From: Siniperca chuatsi | Taxonomy: Eukaryota; Chordata; Actinopteri; Centrarchiformes; Sinipercidae | Length of the DNA: 64,000 bases | Direction: 5' to 3' | NCBI RefSeq assembly: GCF_020085105.1 | Contig: NC_058045.1 | Span: forward strand, 7,950,333-8,014,332 | In this document: piece by piece, positions 1 to 13,500 of the stretch | Layout: each line of letters starts with the position of its first letter | Numbering within the stretch: position 1 is the stretch's first letter | Program-made: the position numbers and the translations under genes | Notes under the pieces: generated by a model | Told to the model about the DNA's origin: nothing | The model's database searches: none | What the model saw: only the letters and a program-made list of their open reading frames with translations

Positions 1-2465
1 AGGGACATGAAACATAACAAATGGAGGGAAATATGATGAGAGCTTCTTGGCTAAATGGAGAACTGAGTGAGATGAAGGGAAAGAGACTAACTCAGACTGT
101 CAGGGTCTGAAGCATTCAGAGCAGGCTATCTTGTGCTGAAATAAAAATGGCACTCAAAACATTCCAGCGTCTGCAGCATTTCCTCGGGCTGCAGAGAGGA
201 GCTGAGAGGCTGGGTTGGCATTGCTGGCAGGGCTGGCTGCAGGACTGTGAGAAAATTGTTAGGAACGCCTTGTTTTTCACTGGAGCTCTGATAGGACATC
301 TGATATGACAGCAACTGACTTCTGAACTGGAAGAAAATAATCTGTTGAGCTGCGACTGATTGTCATCTTCACCATATCTGGTCACAGCGAAATTTGTCCT
401 TCATCCCTTAAAAGACAAAACTGGCGATATTCTATATTTTTACCAAATCCAATGAAAACACCAAAACCAACAATGTGTTAGTCCGTCTCTCAGTACTTTC
501 CAACATCCCCAGCCTGTCTGTGTCAGCCCCAAAGCCCAATCATTCCCACTGAAGATGTAAATCTTAAAATAACTACATTAATATGTAGTTTCATTAAAAG
601 TCTAAAAGTCTAAATGATTTCCTAAAACAGCTGGGCACTGAAAATTTTAGCAAACGTTACTCAAACAGGAGTAAAAAGTTTGTGTGTTGGGGACTATTTT
701 CAGCTGCGGATTGATACACATATGGTGCTCTAGTGAGTATTTACGGCAGCAGGGCGGTGTATGTGGGATTGAATGAAAACAAACTACAGTGGCTGTGTTC
801 ATTGTAATGAAGGAACATGACATCGCTCTGTCACTCGGTGCAACTGTGTGGCTCATTGATGTGGATTTAATAGTTTTTGGACAACAATGGAAGTCTATAG
901 TACAAAGGAAGAGGTATATTTGGATACACAGAGAATACTTATTAAAAGGATCAATTTGTTGTTGATTTGTTGACAATAAGAACTTAACCTTTTAACCCAG
1001 CATCACTGTATAGTGAAGTTAAATTAAATTAAATGTGTGAATAAAGGATATTAGATATAATATGCAATGCCAATAGTGCTGTATCAAATGTCCAGGTGAT
1101 AAAATCTGCACAGAATCTATTTTATTTCTACTAAAAGAAATTACAAGAAAAAGTTCATGAATGAGGGCTGGTACAAAAATGACTTTCATACAGTATCAAC
1201 AGGTTTCAACTGTATATTTTCTCTTTTCTGAAGTCTAAAAACAGACACATTTAATGTTTTTCTTTAGTTGGTCTTGATAGTCTTAATGAAAAATCATCCC
1301 ACTGTTTGATCCCTATTTTAAGTAGCTCAGCATGAAGCAGCAGCTGACAGCTACAGGTGTTAACAATTTTGCTAATTGTTTCCACTTACCTGGGGTCATG
1401 ACATCACATGAGGTCTCCATGGTTTTGAATCAGTAGTAGTTTGTTTGGTTTATACTGTTTTACTGTGTATATTGTTAGAGTTTTTGCCCATGTTCTGCAT
1501 TCCCTTACAGTTTATATCACTGTATATCATTTTCACCTTATTGTGTTATACTGTAAGATATAGTCTAAAGAGCCAAACCTGCAAGTCATGAGTGAACATT
1601 TTACTACTAGAGTGGATGTCAGCAATAACTCTTTTAACGGTATTGTAATATTTATCTGAGCACAAGGAGAGAGGGAGGGAGACAACAGAGAGCGAGAGAC
1701 AAATCCAAACAGCAGCACAGCCGACTGACTCCCAAATGAGCGAAAAAGGCAGTGGAGATCATTAAGCCGTCATCGTCTGAGCACCATCCAAAGTCCTGTG
1801 TGTTCTACGCTGCTGCTCCATGTGGAGACACACAGGCACTCTCAACTCCCTCATGCAAAAATGCATAAACCTAAAGACAGACACATTCACAAATACTCAC
1901 AGTAAGCCTTGATCACTGAGCATCTGTCTTCAAGACTTTGCATGACTAATGGATCATTAGGAGAGAAGAATGAGAAACATCTGCATGCGCTCTGAAATGA
2001 TTCATTGCACCATGGTAAAGTTTGTCTTATAGCCGTACAGGGTTAAAAACAGAAAACTCTTTTTCTTTTAAACTAGATTAAACCACACTGCACAGTATAG
2101 ATGGGACTTCCCTGTGAGCAGCTGGTGTCTAATAACTTTGGCAACAACTGCACATGTGGTTTGTAAAAGTGAGGGAATGTTAACCAATGATGATCAAATA
2201 TGGTGTACTGAAGCTGAAACTGTACCAGGTTTGTTTTGTGAGTCAGACAGTGACTGATGAAACTAATGAGGCTTCAATTTAAGATGTTGTGATGTGGGAA
2301 GTCCTTTTATAGTATTTGTACAATTTTCACCATGCATTCACTTTTTTCTACTAAATTTAACTGGTGCTTGAGTGTGCAAGTCCATAAATATGTGCTTGTG
2401 TGTGTGTGTGTGTGTATGTGTTTTGTTTTGTCTTTTGTTAATATGTTCTTAGAGGGTTCACTCAC
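1..2465 (-). other. cald1: cald1 intronic sequence
   Basis: This stretch lies downstream of the first coding exon of cald1 on the minus strand and should be the following intron. I found no exon with convincing splice sites and caldesmon-like translation in it. The open frames near 116-385 and 647-976 have no recognisable domain and lack coding-like codon choice, so I left them out. A short (TG)n tract lies near 2400-2416. Confidence 0.5.
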
Positions 2466-2569
2466 TTGTCAGCCTCGAGGCGCATCTGCTCTCTCCTCTG
2501 CCTCCTCAGCTCCATGCGGCGGTCAAAGTCATCGTCCATGATGCCCAAAAGATTCTCCTCACTTTCTCA
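2466..2569 (-). CDS. cald1: caldesmon 1, first coding exon (partial gene)
   Basis: Caldesmon binds actin, myosin, tropomyosin and calmodulin and restrains actomyosin ATPase in smooth muscle and non-muscle cells. The minus strand carries an acceptor (ctttcag) ending at 2570, a start codon at 2539-2537, and a reading frame opening MDDDFDRRMELRRQRREQ and continuing MRLEADK up to a GTGAGT donor after 2466. Mammalian CALD1 begins MDDFERRRELRRQKREEMRL, so the match covers the whole exon. Coding part is 74 nt (24 codons plus two bases, phase 2). The remaining coding exons would lie below base 1. bpgm lies upstream in the same orientation, as in human 7q33, which supports the call. The plus-strand frame over this exon is only its shadow. 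Confidence 0.85.
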
Positions 2570-3534
2570 CTGAAAGACGCAATTGTGATATGAGATCATC
2601 TGTGTTAAATTCAGTACAGTCAGTCGGTCAGTCAGTCACGCATCAGTTGGTTTATCTTGGATTGCATACGTGATCAACGGGAGAAACACATGCTTGGAAA
2701 ATCCTCTGATTGCTGCAGTACATGGCAGATTTTTCATAGGATGAATTTCATTTCATCATCATCAATTTCACAGCTTTGTGAGGTTTAATACAAAGTGACA
2801 AACCCTCACTGTGAAAAAGAAAACATGCTGAATTCAATTAAAAAGCAATTTATAAATGAGCTCCAATTCAGTAACACATCAAAGTACAGGGGACCACCCA
2901 AGACAGCTTCATGGATAAAAAAATGAAAAACTTCAGACCCTTTTGGTTTACAATACCTTAGCAGTAGCTGAAGTTTAGTCCATGAACAGCAGTGGCTCGC
3001 CTCTCTTCATATATCAACTTCTACTGTCTGGTTTATATCTCAGCCCTTCTGCAGCACAAAGAATTCCTGCTTGTTCTTTCAGCGACTTTAACTACCAGAA
3101 AAGGCAAAGCCTGCCTCTCTGCTCCCCTCTCTTTCTCTCTCAGCCTCCCTCCTCCTCCTCAACCTGACTCCTGCTCTTTTCCCTCTGTCTCACTTTCCCC
3201 TCCCTGATCTTTGACTTCAGACTCTCTCAAAGTGTTTCCCTTGGTTCGTCTTGTTACATCCTGCTTTCTCTCTTTCTGTCTGATGTGCTTTAGCTCTTGT
3301 GTCTGTTTTTTATTTATTTATTCAGGATTCCTTTCTTCAAAATTAATTCACTCCTCTAAAGGGATACCTACTACCCTTACCTCCTCCTCCAACTTTCTCG
3401 GTCCTCTTCAACCTGTTCCCTTATAGGCCACTTTGTTTGCCACCAAATGTCAATACCGTCTTTGCTTAAAACCACTGTCCAGATTACCATGCACATACTG
3501 TACATCAGTTTATATCAGTCATTATCCATGGCGG

Positions 3535-4412
3535 ATTCAGTGAGATAACTTTCCAAACACAGATGTATTATGTAAGAGAGAACGAGTAAAAATCAGATGT
3601 GGCTTTTCTAATAAGACACATGCACAGATTCCTCTGTTGTCTCAAATTCTAGACTATTTGTAGATTTGGGTGTCTTTTAGGCTGCATCTCTAGCATTGAG
3701 CGTCAAAGTGAGAAACATAGATGAAATCAGTTTTTTATTCTAAAATGTTTATACGGGGGGGTGCACGGTGGCAGAGCGGCTAAAGCTCCTGCCTCCCAAT
3801 AAAGAGATCGTGGGTTCGTAGGATCGATTCCCGGACCAGACCAACATCACACAATCTCTCTGGGTGGAGTCTGCATGTCCTCCCCGTGTTACCGTGGGTT
3901 CTCTCCGGGTTCTCCGGCTTCCTCCCACCGTCCAAAGACATGCATGTGTAGGTTAATTGATAACTCTAAATTGCCCGTATTGAATGAATGTGAGAGTGAA
4001 TGGTTGTCTGTCCTTGTCTGTGTCTGTGTTAGCCCTGCGACGAGTTGGCCACTGTCCAGGGTGTACCCTGCCTAAGGCCCAAAGTCACTGGGATAGGCTC
4101 CAGTCACCCGCGACCCCCTAACGGGGACCAAGCGGGACCATGCTTTATACGGAGCATGGGAGCAAAACCATTGGCCAGATGCAGAGATGATGCACAATAT
4201 GCAGCCTGAAAGACACTCAAAATAGTCCATAATAATCTACAAATAGTCTGGTTGACTGGCAGAATTTAAGACAACAGAGGAATTTGTGCACAAGTCTTAT
4301 GTCTTATGAGTAAAAACTAAACTGATTATTATTTGTTCTCTCTTGCAAACACTTATGACTCTGGCATTTTGGAAAGTCATTAAGTCCTTGGGAAATTATC
4401 TCACTGCCTTTT
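3535..4412. repeat. Foldback (long inverted repeat) element with an inserted SINE
   Basis: The arms at about 3535-3702 and 4172-4412 are reverse complements with small indels. For example CCTCTGTTGTCT, ACTATTTGTAGATT, TGTCTTT and AGGCTGCAT occur in the left arm and, in the same order, in the reverse complement of the right arm. The space between them is filled by a SINE (separate entry). This looks like a non-autonomous foldback or MITE-type DNA element that later received the SINE in its loop. Family not assigned; target-site duplication not resolved by eye. Confidence 0.7.
3757..4165 (+). mobile_element. V-SINE / HE-like tRNA-headed SINE
   Basis: The copy starts with a tRNA-like head (gcacggtggcagagcggc, then the B-box-like GGTTCGTAGGATCGATTCC). 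It continues with the central block widely shared by fish repeats (GTCTGCATGTCCTCCCCGTG, CTCCGGCTTCCTCCCACCG, AAAGACATGCATG) and a tail with GGGATAGGCTCCAGTC and CGCGACCCC. Head, core and tail order fits the V-SINE/HE type; the exact family name is uncertain. It sits between the arms of an inverted repeat. Confidence 0.7.
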
Positions 4413-6339
4413 CCCCCTTGAAAAATCTGCCACGAGAGGAAACTGATAATCAAGATTTTTAACGTTCTCTGTTTAATTTTGAACTTAATTGTTGGTTGTG
4501 AGTATAAGTGTGTTTTCGAATTGTGTTTCTTTGCTTTTTATGTATGTTTCCTTGATCAATAGGTACTACCTGTTCAAACAAATTATAAACAACTATCTAA
4601 CCTCCTTTCCTAAATGGAGATGGAGGCGCATATATCCACCGGGCAGCCCAATCTACACTTGTAGAGGCAGGACAGACATGACAGCCCTGAGCAAAGCACC
4701 CCTCATTCATCATAATAATCATTAACCCTTAACTGCTTTTACTCTTGTTTAGTGCAGGTCTACTGAAACTCCATGACATCCCTCTGACATCAGACATGAT
4801 GAAGTGTACATGTAAAATTCATTGAAGATTCTGCATTATAGATAATTCTAGTATAAGGCTGCCAAAATATATAAACTACAGCTCAATGTGCATCTACACC
4901 AATCAATCTGCAACCAAAGGCCTCTATTAAGGTTATAATAAATCTGTATTTTTGCCCGCACTGGTAGGAGATACTTTCCTAAAGCTAATAATTCCGTAAG
5001 ACCATAAAATCCTGTGCCACGTCTGTAAAACTTAGATGCATAATCTTGAGTGTTCATAGATACAATCTTTGAATAAATTGAGTGTATAGACTTAAATGCA
5101 ATATCAACTTCTTGGGCTGAAGAATTAATCAGATCTTCTTGAGTAACACCGTGTTAACACCTTTAGTCTTTGAGTGCCAATTCCAAACCACTGCCAATAA
5201 AAATATTTATCAAATGACATTTTTTCTTACATGGAACACTTACAAGCTGCACAATAAGCAGCTGCCATCAACCATCCTTTGATCACTTTGTTTAAGTCTG
5301 CTCGAAAGTCTGCCAGTAACTCCAGCCAACAGATACAGTGCATTACAAGTACAGAGGAACTCTGAAGTGTGATTTCAGAGAGGTTTGCAATTCTGTCTCA
5401 CTCAAGGAAGGAAAATGAACCAACAAAGAGTTTCCAGACATTTTGGCTCAGTAAATCTGATGCAAATAAATCTCAAGTATTCCTTTTTTTACATTTCCTG
5501 TGTAATCATCCCAAATTACAGATTACAGTTTAGGAGAGAATATCAATTTTGGATTGTGAAAAACAAAAGATGCAGCATGTGATTGATGCAATGCCTGCTG
5601 CAATACAGTCCATCACTCTTCTAGCAGTGTTAGTGAGTACAAAACAGTTTTTGTTCTTCTATTATATCTCTGCATGCAGTTTTGATTTAAGATTAGGAGC
5701 CACAAATTCTAATGTTCTACTGTAAATATTGTCAAAAACTTTTTTTTAATGCTACGCTGATAAGTATGAGGTTCATTATAACTCTCAGCAATGAAGAAAC
5801 TGATTTACATCGGAGCTGCTACATCCATGTAGTGGTGAACTAAGCTTCGCTAATCTCACAGTTTCTGATCTGGCATACATGTAATATATTTATGTCCTAA
5901 GCAGTTTAGCACAGTTAGCGTGATCCATCTTGATCATATGAGGTTATGTAAAACTATGCAGTGTCATAAAGAGGCCCACTTCAGTATCATCTCTTTATTT
6001 AGGTATCTGTATCTTCAGATCTGAAGAGGAGCCCACCAACAGTGAGCAGTCGGTCATAATGGAACAGAATGATATAGCAGTTTCATTTTTACAATGCCGA
6101 CACCATATACAGTCACAAAGGCTTACAGAATGGGCCAAAAGAGGCCTTTTTCTAAAACACCCACTACATGGGTAACAAAACAATTCAGAGCTTTCCTGGA
6201 AAAGGACAACACTCTTCTACACATCACTTCCCCACTTTGTAGAAGTTTGGAGAGGCTTGGAGAAGTGGTTGTTGCTAATGTATAAAACATAATGATCTGT
6301 AGAGTCCAGGAAGTAAGAGCTTGTCGGACGGTCGGTCCA

Positions 6340-6960
6340 CTGCTTCGGTCCAGACTGATTTACCTCAACAACTACTGGATGGATTGCTCTGTAATTTGGT
6401 ACAGACATTCATGTTGCCCAGAGGATAAATCCTTATAATGCTGGTCATTCCCGACTTTATATCAAGCGCCACCATCAGGTCAAAGTTTTCACTTATCCAG
6501 TGAAATATCTCAACATCCATTCAATTCAATTCAATTTTTTTTATATAGCGCCAATTCATAACAGAAGTTATCTCATTGCGCTTTTCCTATAGAGCAGGTC
6601 TAGACCGTACTCTTTATAATATTAATTACAGAGACCCAACAAATCCTACTAGATTGACTGGGACAAAATTTTGTATAGATATTCATGGTTCATGAATCCT
6701 AATATTATCCTAATAGATTTTTCCTCTAGAGCCACCATAAGGTTAATATTTTTGGTTTTAGTAAAATGTCAGGACAACTATTGGATGGATTGCTATAAAA
6801 TTTGGTATACACAATCATGTCCCCCTCAGGATGCAGTGTAACTTTTCATCCAGTGCCATCAGGTCAAAATGTTAATTTGTCCAATACTTTGGTTTATGGC
6901 CAAATACCTGCAAACTAATCATATTTCAATCAAGCCTCAGCTGTACTATGTGTTAAGTGC
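6340..6960 (+). repeat. Dispersed teleost repeat interrupted by another repeat
   Basis: The sequence contains the recurrent phrases caactactggatggattgct, ttggtacagacattcatg and gccaccatcaggtcaaa, repeated twice in diverged form inside the block (again at about 6770-6880). A related copy in the opposite orientation occurs at 37600-37960. A separate repeat piece, beginning attcaattcaatttttttta and containing gagcaggtctagaccgtac, interrupts it at about 6518-6650. Families not assigned. Confidence 0.55.
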
Positions 6961-8103
6961 TGATTAGCAAATTTTAGCATGCTAACACATTAAACTATGA
7001 TTGTCAACATGGTAAATATACCTGCCTAACATCAGCATGTTAGCGTTGTCATTGTGATCATGTATGCATGCTGAAGTTAGCATTCAGCTCAAAGCACTGC
7101 TATGCCTTACATACAGTAGCTGCTAGCATGGCTGTGGACTGTTATTCTTGTTTAAATCAGAAAGGATGGGCAGTTTTTTGGGATGAATTGAGAATCGCTA
7201 AACACTAATAGGTTTTTGTCAAAATACAAAAACACCCATCGGAGCATTAAGACATAAAATCATACAGTTTGTGTTATCGCTCTGTTTCAATATTTGCAGG
7301 ATTAGCACCAGATGCAGGTGTCCACAACAGCACTCACCCCTCCTCCCCAACACCCCTCATCATTACACAAAGTGTCCCTCACAGTGATGTTATAGGAGGT
7401 ATTCCAGCTATGTGATCTCTGTACAGTATGTACAACACTGAGCCAACATCAGTCAACCATCATGTTAAGGGCACCTTGTGTCCTCCCAATGTTCACATAA
7501 AGACGTATGCATATGCAATCATAATGACCACAACAGTTCATTTTGTCACTGTCTGTGGCATTGTCATCATGACCATTATGAACAATTTCATTGCTGTCAT
7601 AGCTGTCATTTTCATCACCACCCATGTTTCTCATAAAACCATTACATCTCAAACTCTCTCGCAGTCACACATGAGACTAACTGTTATCCATCACTCCCTC
7701 ACAGCTGTTCTTCTATGAGACCAGTTAAGGTCTGGAGATGACAAAGGCTGGTCTGTTTCTCAGCCAGGAGCTGGAGCATTATGGACTCTATGGGACAGCA
7801 GCAGACAAAGACTGCAGGTGACTTGCAGGCTAACAGCTCACAGACATGTCGGAGTCGTGATCCAGGCCTGTTTAGATTGGCCCGGGTCTAACAGGACCGG
7901 CGAAGTTCTGCATTTCTAAAAGTTTAAAAACTCGCCACTCTGGCAGCTAGAGGCAAATACATTTCTACCCCCTCTATAACAGTTGTCCCATCAGTCACCA
8001 GGCAGATGATTTATATGGATTAGAGGTATTGTTGGCGGTGAATTATTCCTGCTCTAACGCTGAAATAAATGTAAAAACATAGTCACCCTTTAGATGAAAG
8101 CAA

Positions 8104-8146
8104 TGATCATATTGACATTTGAAAGGCAGAAATGTCAATATGATCA
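8104..8146. repeat. Perfect 17-bp hairpin
   Basis: Left arm 8104-8120 (TGATCATATTGACATTT) is the exact reverse complement of 8130-8146, with a 9-base loop. It lies in otherwise unassigned intronic or intergenic DNA. It could be a short palindromic accident, a mini-transposon relic or a small structured RNA; nothing else supports a function. Confidence 0.5.
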
Positions 8147-8766
8147 GTGCTTTCAGACTCTCCAAACTCTGAAACTGCAAGAGATTCATGTAATCTCCTC
8201 ATGTAAATGTGGACAGCTTGTTATAGGCTGTTATAGTCTTTCTGTCTTGAGGTGGAATCAAGTTCACAAATCATTCCTACATGATGGGTGCCCAGGACAG
8301 TCTCTAATTCATACATCTGTAACTGATTTGCATCATCTGGGTAAGCTCTCCATTCTGTGGCCTGCTCTGACTCTGATGGAACAAAAATTGGTGCAGTACA
8401 TCTTTCTCTCTCCATGGTCACTCTGCTCGCATGCAGCTGGCAACTCGTCACTGGTTTACCAATGGCTGAGTGCTGCCTCTAACACTCACCAGATACTGCT
8501 CATGAATATTCATAAAGATGTTTACGACAAATCAACTGTCACAAGAGAAGAAGGGCAGTGACAAGGAAACAATTCTGGCTTTCTTCTGGCTGCATCACAT
8601 TGCCAGGCACGGACAACAACTAAAAAGGCAAAACATACTTCTGTGTGCATTCTGTCAAATGTCTAAATACAACATTTATTTCACAGCACTTCACAGCTAG
8701 CTAACTGTAAAGCAAGCTTTAATTGGAGGTTCAGATACACAAGGACACTATGACACAATATGGCTT

Positions 8767-8918
8767 TTAAAGGAATAGAGTGGTCATTGGGAAATGCACT
8801 TATTCGCTTTTATGCAAAGAGTCAGATTAGAAGATACTACACTCCTGTCTGTGAGTTAGCTATGGAGCTCGAACCATGAAATATACTTATTTCCCAAAAT
8901 GTTGAACTGTTCCTTCAA
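8767..8918. mobile_element. Short MITE with terminal inverted repeats
   Basis: The left end TTAAAGGAATAGAG...TTGGGAAATGCACTTAT pairs as an inverted repeat with the right end (reverse complement TTGAAGGAACAGTTCAACAT then TTTTGGGAAATAAGTAT). Length about 150 bp. It resembles an abundant percomorph repeat whose longer relative is partly present at 10224-10500. Non-autonomous, no coding capacity. Confidence 0.6.
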
Positions 8919-10223
8919 TGGACACAATTGCTGGCATGCTGCTATCTTAATAGTTCAAATGTTCACACGCAGAAGCAAGATATAGCACATATTAAAACTG
9001 ATAACTACAACAGACAACACCATTTTTTTACATTCCAACAACAGCTGCATCTGGTAAAGAAACGTATTTTCTAAACCTGACATTCTACTTGGTCTGTGTG
9101 TATTTTAACTACAAAACTTTTCTTATTTAAATCTGCAGTCATTTTACCTTTGAGATTAGACTGGGAAAACGTTCAGGAGCTATAACCTAGAAGGAGAAAA
9201 AAAGGCTTCCCATGGTTCGAGCAGGTTTAAGGGAGTCTATTAAAAGCATGCGGGTTTCTGGCATATTTAGGGAAAAACTAGTGAATATATGACGTGTTAA
9301 TAGGGTGATGTGATCTGTATAACTTGAGAGTGAGTAAAGTACATACTTAGGCAGTGAGTAATATTGGTATGGATTTATGACTTGTACGTTTAATATAATG
9401 ATTGAAGTTAACTAGGTGACCTATTAAGTGTGATTAATGGATCCAGCTCTGAGGAAAAAACTGTTTGCTTTTGGAAGTATAACATGTCAGTGTTGCCCAT
9501 CAAAAGGAGTTAAATCACAGTAAGCCCACATTTGAGCCCTTTGTTTCTGAAGCCAACTAGGATTTAGCCTGAGAATACCTCAAGTGGTTCACTGAAGGTT
9601 ATAATAAGTCTTATAAGACATTAGTGCTTGGTATGAAAAACAAAAGTTAAAAGCCTTCCACTAAAAGCCCCATCATTGCATCAATTGCATTATCCTCCTC
9701 CAGACATCAAAAAGAGGCAGAGGAAAGCATTATGTTCTAATAAAGACTGTTTCTGATGTATGATTTACATTTGGTTTAGCAAGTTACAGTAGACCTCACA
9801 TCTTCAATCAGGAAACAGCTCTCTTTCCCTCTCTTGTAATCATCCCAATACAATTTGTGGGTGTAACAAAAAGGAAACCAGAAAATAAAATAATAAACTG
9901 TACTGACACAGTTCTATAGCAGTTGCAGTTTAACTGACAATGTTACATCCACCATTTTGTCAGATCTATGACCAAGCAAATATTGACAGGCATAGTTTAT
10001 CTACTTCCTAAATACCCTTGTTGGAGAATTATCTGTAGGTACTCTTTTACCATAACTAACCATAACTATATTTTCTGCAATCAATTTACTGCTAACCAAG
10101 CTAGCCATTTTACTAGCTGCCTGAGACTATTGTGTTGCTAATACAACCTTCTAAGCTAGCTAGTCAATTTACTGTTGGGCTAACTGTTATGTATTTTCCT
10201 CTTTTACACACAAACATTTTAGG

Positions 10224-10500
10224 AAAGAAGCTTATTCACTTTGTTACGAGAAGATTGACACTACTCTGCACACAAATTAAGCTTCCGCCAGCAGCCGACT
10301 TAGCTTAGCACAAAGACTAGAAACAAAGGCAAACAGCTAGCCTGGCTCTGTCCAAAGATAACAAAATCCACCTACCAGCACCTTTAAAACTCACTGATAA
10401 ACACATCTCGTTTATTTAATCAGTAGAAAACCAATGTTTAAAAACAAAAAATTGCCGTTTTGTCGTTTTTACACTTGGTTTTTGTTTTGAGGGACACTAA
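10224..10500 (+). repeat. Fragment of an abundant percomorph DNA repeat
   Basis: Recognisable internal phrases are gcagccgacttagcttagca, caaagactagaaacaaaggc, agctagcctggctctgtcca and caaaatccacctaccagcac. These typify a common fish interspersed repeat whose ends resemble the MITE at 8767-8918. The copy is diverged and incomplete. Confidence 0.55.
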
Positions 10501-13500
10501 TTTGACAGTTAGCCAGTGAATCCAGTGTTACTGTACTAATAAATTTTTACAATACCTTTGTTCTTACAGTTGTTTATGGTATCTTGTCTTTTTCTGATTT
10601 AAAATCATTATCATTTAATTTATCCAATACAATACAATTTACAATTGCTTCCAGTAAAGTTCCAGTAAAGCTGTAAAGGCCAACCGCTGTCTTTGACCTT
10701 TATTGGAAGTGGTTAGCTCGCTGCATAGCTGTGCACTTACACAAACATAGTGAGTGTAACATTAATATTTGTTTCATCTAATACTTTCCAACCTTTGACT
10801 TATTATTATACATGTTAGTTGTTAGGATGGTAGGCTAATTGAGGAATTAAAAGAGATCCATTTGTTGCTCTCATTGTAATTTGCACTGAATAACAGCATC
10901 AGCTTAATATACAAAAAATACATCATCAGATTACTCTACGGCCTAAAATCAGACAAGGTTCTTGTTAAAAGATAAAGAAAGTGCTTCAACACACTTATAG
11001 AATAAACAGTTGCCAGAGAAGCGTTTGCAATCAATCAAGAAGCCGCAGCTGCTTACTCCACATGACCAAACATGGTCTCGTATGAAATAGTCCCTGACCA
11101 GGATACAAATTCCACAGTTCACAAGCCACAACATACTGTAGTGGTGACCTTTTCTGCTGCTTATTAAAATGTTTGTGTACAGTTTGGTTGAAAAGGAGTG
11201 TGTGTTGTTTTGTGGCTGATGACCATCAGCTGGTAAAGTGGGGATTTGCAAGCATCTTATCATCTCTCTGTAGGTTCAACAGGACACTCACTCAGGCTTT
11301 CAGCTCTCTACTCAGTGCTCTGCAGCTCAGCTTTGTTTTAATAAGCAAAAGGACACAAGGAGTCCATCATCAGCTGACAGGTGTACCTTTAAAAAGTGGA
11401 AATTGTTTGTTGCTTGCTGTATTTTGTCCATGATAACAACTTAGAGTCTGTGTGATCGTTGAAACCGGAATAAAAATATGACTGGTGACACATGAGGGTC
11501 CTCGACCGAGTACTCAATGGAAATAGATGCAGCTATGTGCACTCCCTGTTCTGCATCCCATCAGCTGAGATGGTGTATTCAGCCTCCTTTTAAGGAAGTA
11601 CACAGGCAGTGTTAGTTGTAGTGTCCCAGCTTGGCAAGGTGCAAGGCCATGGACAGTGAGCATGGTTTACTCTAGGAAATACCCGCTGCTATACAAAGTG
11701 GCAATCCAAGAATAACATATTTCCATTGTGATTGCTATTAATCATCTTTCCATAATGCTGCTGGGAGGCAGAAAGTACTGGAAAGCTTACTGGCATCATT
11801 GCTGTCAATAAAAGGAACCTGACTATGGCTGTTAGAAGCTGATTTTATAATATTAGAAGTTTTAAACTGCGGCATAGGAACAGCTGGACAAATTAATGCT
11901 ACTTCTAAATCATTCTGGTATTGCCATAAGGAAATTTATTTCTTCTTACATCTAAGTAGACTTGATGGCAGACTGATTGCTGATGAATGACTCCATTAAT
12001 GTCAGAGCCACTAACACTCACCTCTACCCCTCCTGTCATTTGTTCATGTGGAAAACCATTTCCTCTGCTATTTAGCGTCCCACCTGTACTACTAGAGAGC
12101 AGACAGCCTCCCTCCTTGTCGAACACTTTTAAGCAACAAAGACGCATTTGTGCTCAGGCTAAAACATCAGCAGTTGAATCTCCCACAAGAGTCACAAACT
12201 CTTAACGACAACTTTTGAACTCAAACTGTTTAAAAAGTCTTTGCTGATATCCCACGCTCTCTTGTCACAGGCACCGTATAGGCATTGGTGTTTGGATCAA
12301 GCTAATTTGATGCAGCTTTTATGGGGAACATAAGTCATCCACAGCTAAACATGTCATTAAATACAAGCTCTTCCAAGCTCCGAGCTCTTCTTTGTATTGT
12401 TGTTGTGAGGCTGTTTGTTCACATGTATACTGTACTATACTGTAGACACGCAGCTGTTTTCACTCTCATGACGTAAAATGATCCTGATTTCAAGAAGGGG
12501 AGAGGATGCTCTCGAAACCCAAACACATTTCCAGTCCCCAGAGAGAAGAGTCCGTGGTCATAAACTCACACACTCCAACCCCATGTGGTTGTAGCCTTTA
12601 TCTTCAATACCATCTAAGGAATAGAATTCCGACTTGGTATGTCAACCACGGCAAACAGCTTTTCCACAGCCAGACGTCTGCTCAATATATGAGTAACAGA
12701 AACTAAAGTCAAATTATAGTATTCACTGCTGCGTTGGACAGAGCAGATGCAAGTGCAAAGCCTCAAGGAAAGGGAAGAAAGAGGAATTTGGGAGTTTGAA
12801 GCCATCGATTTGCAGAAGCATACACAAAATGCACGTTTCAGCTTACACGTACAATTACTTCATGAAAGGGGAATGAGAAATTTGCCACTTCTCTGTCTTC
12901 CCCTGTTAGAGCAACGCAGGTCCTGTCTTCCTAATATTGCATACCATTTCATGTATGCAACTTGGATGCAGTGCCTTCCAATTTCCATCCCGCTGCAGAA
13001 ATATACTAAAGGATACAAGCTTTATATTTTCAACTTCTCTCTTGAGGAGTTAACTGGATGACCCTCCACTGAAATTAGTATATAGTACTATAGTCGTTTA
13101 ATTGACTTTTATTGCATTGAATCAAGCTCAGTAACGTTTTATGTCCCTTAAGGGACATCTACAGTAAAGAAATTATTGCTTAGTTGTTGGTATTTATAGC
13201 TTTTGTTCAGAGAATAAACAATTTCATGCCATCTTGTTGGCTGTTACTCTGCCTGACGATGTGTAGATATGTAAAGAGGGGAGACGTTTCAACATCCTCT
13301 CCAGTCCTTTTAACATTTATAAGTTTTGCTTATTCTCTGCTTTAGTTTTTTTTCTCCAATTAATTTCTAAAAGTAAGATTCATGATAGGAATAATTAACT
13401 TGCAACTTTTCAAAAGCATACGTCTACTTTGAGACAGGCGTATCCAGATTAAATCAGATGTAAAATATTTTTCCTATGGGAGTAGAGGAGTGAGGTATCT

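Noticed and set aside
2332-2541. Plus-strand open frame over the caldesmon exon
   Set aside because: It is the opposite-strand shadow of the cald1 coding exon, which has matching protein and splice sites.
3757-3860. tRNA gene
   Set aside because: The A- and B-box-like head continues directly into a SINE body, so it is a tRNA-derived repeat, not a tRNA gene.
8094-8561. 155-codon plus-strand open frame
   Set aside because: No recognisable motif, no supporting splice sites, and it overlaps a palindrome; looks like a chance frame in non-coding DNA.
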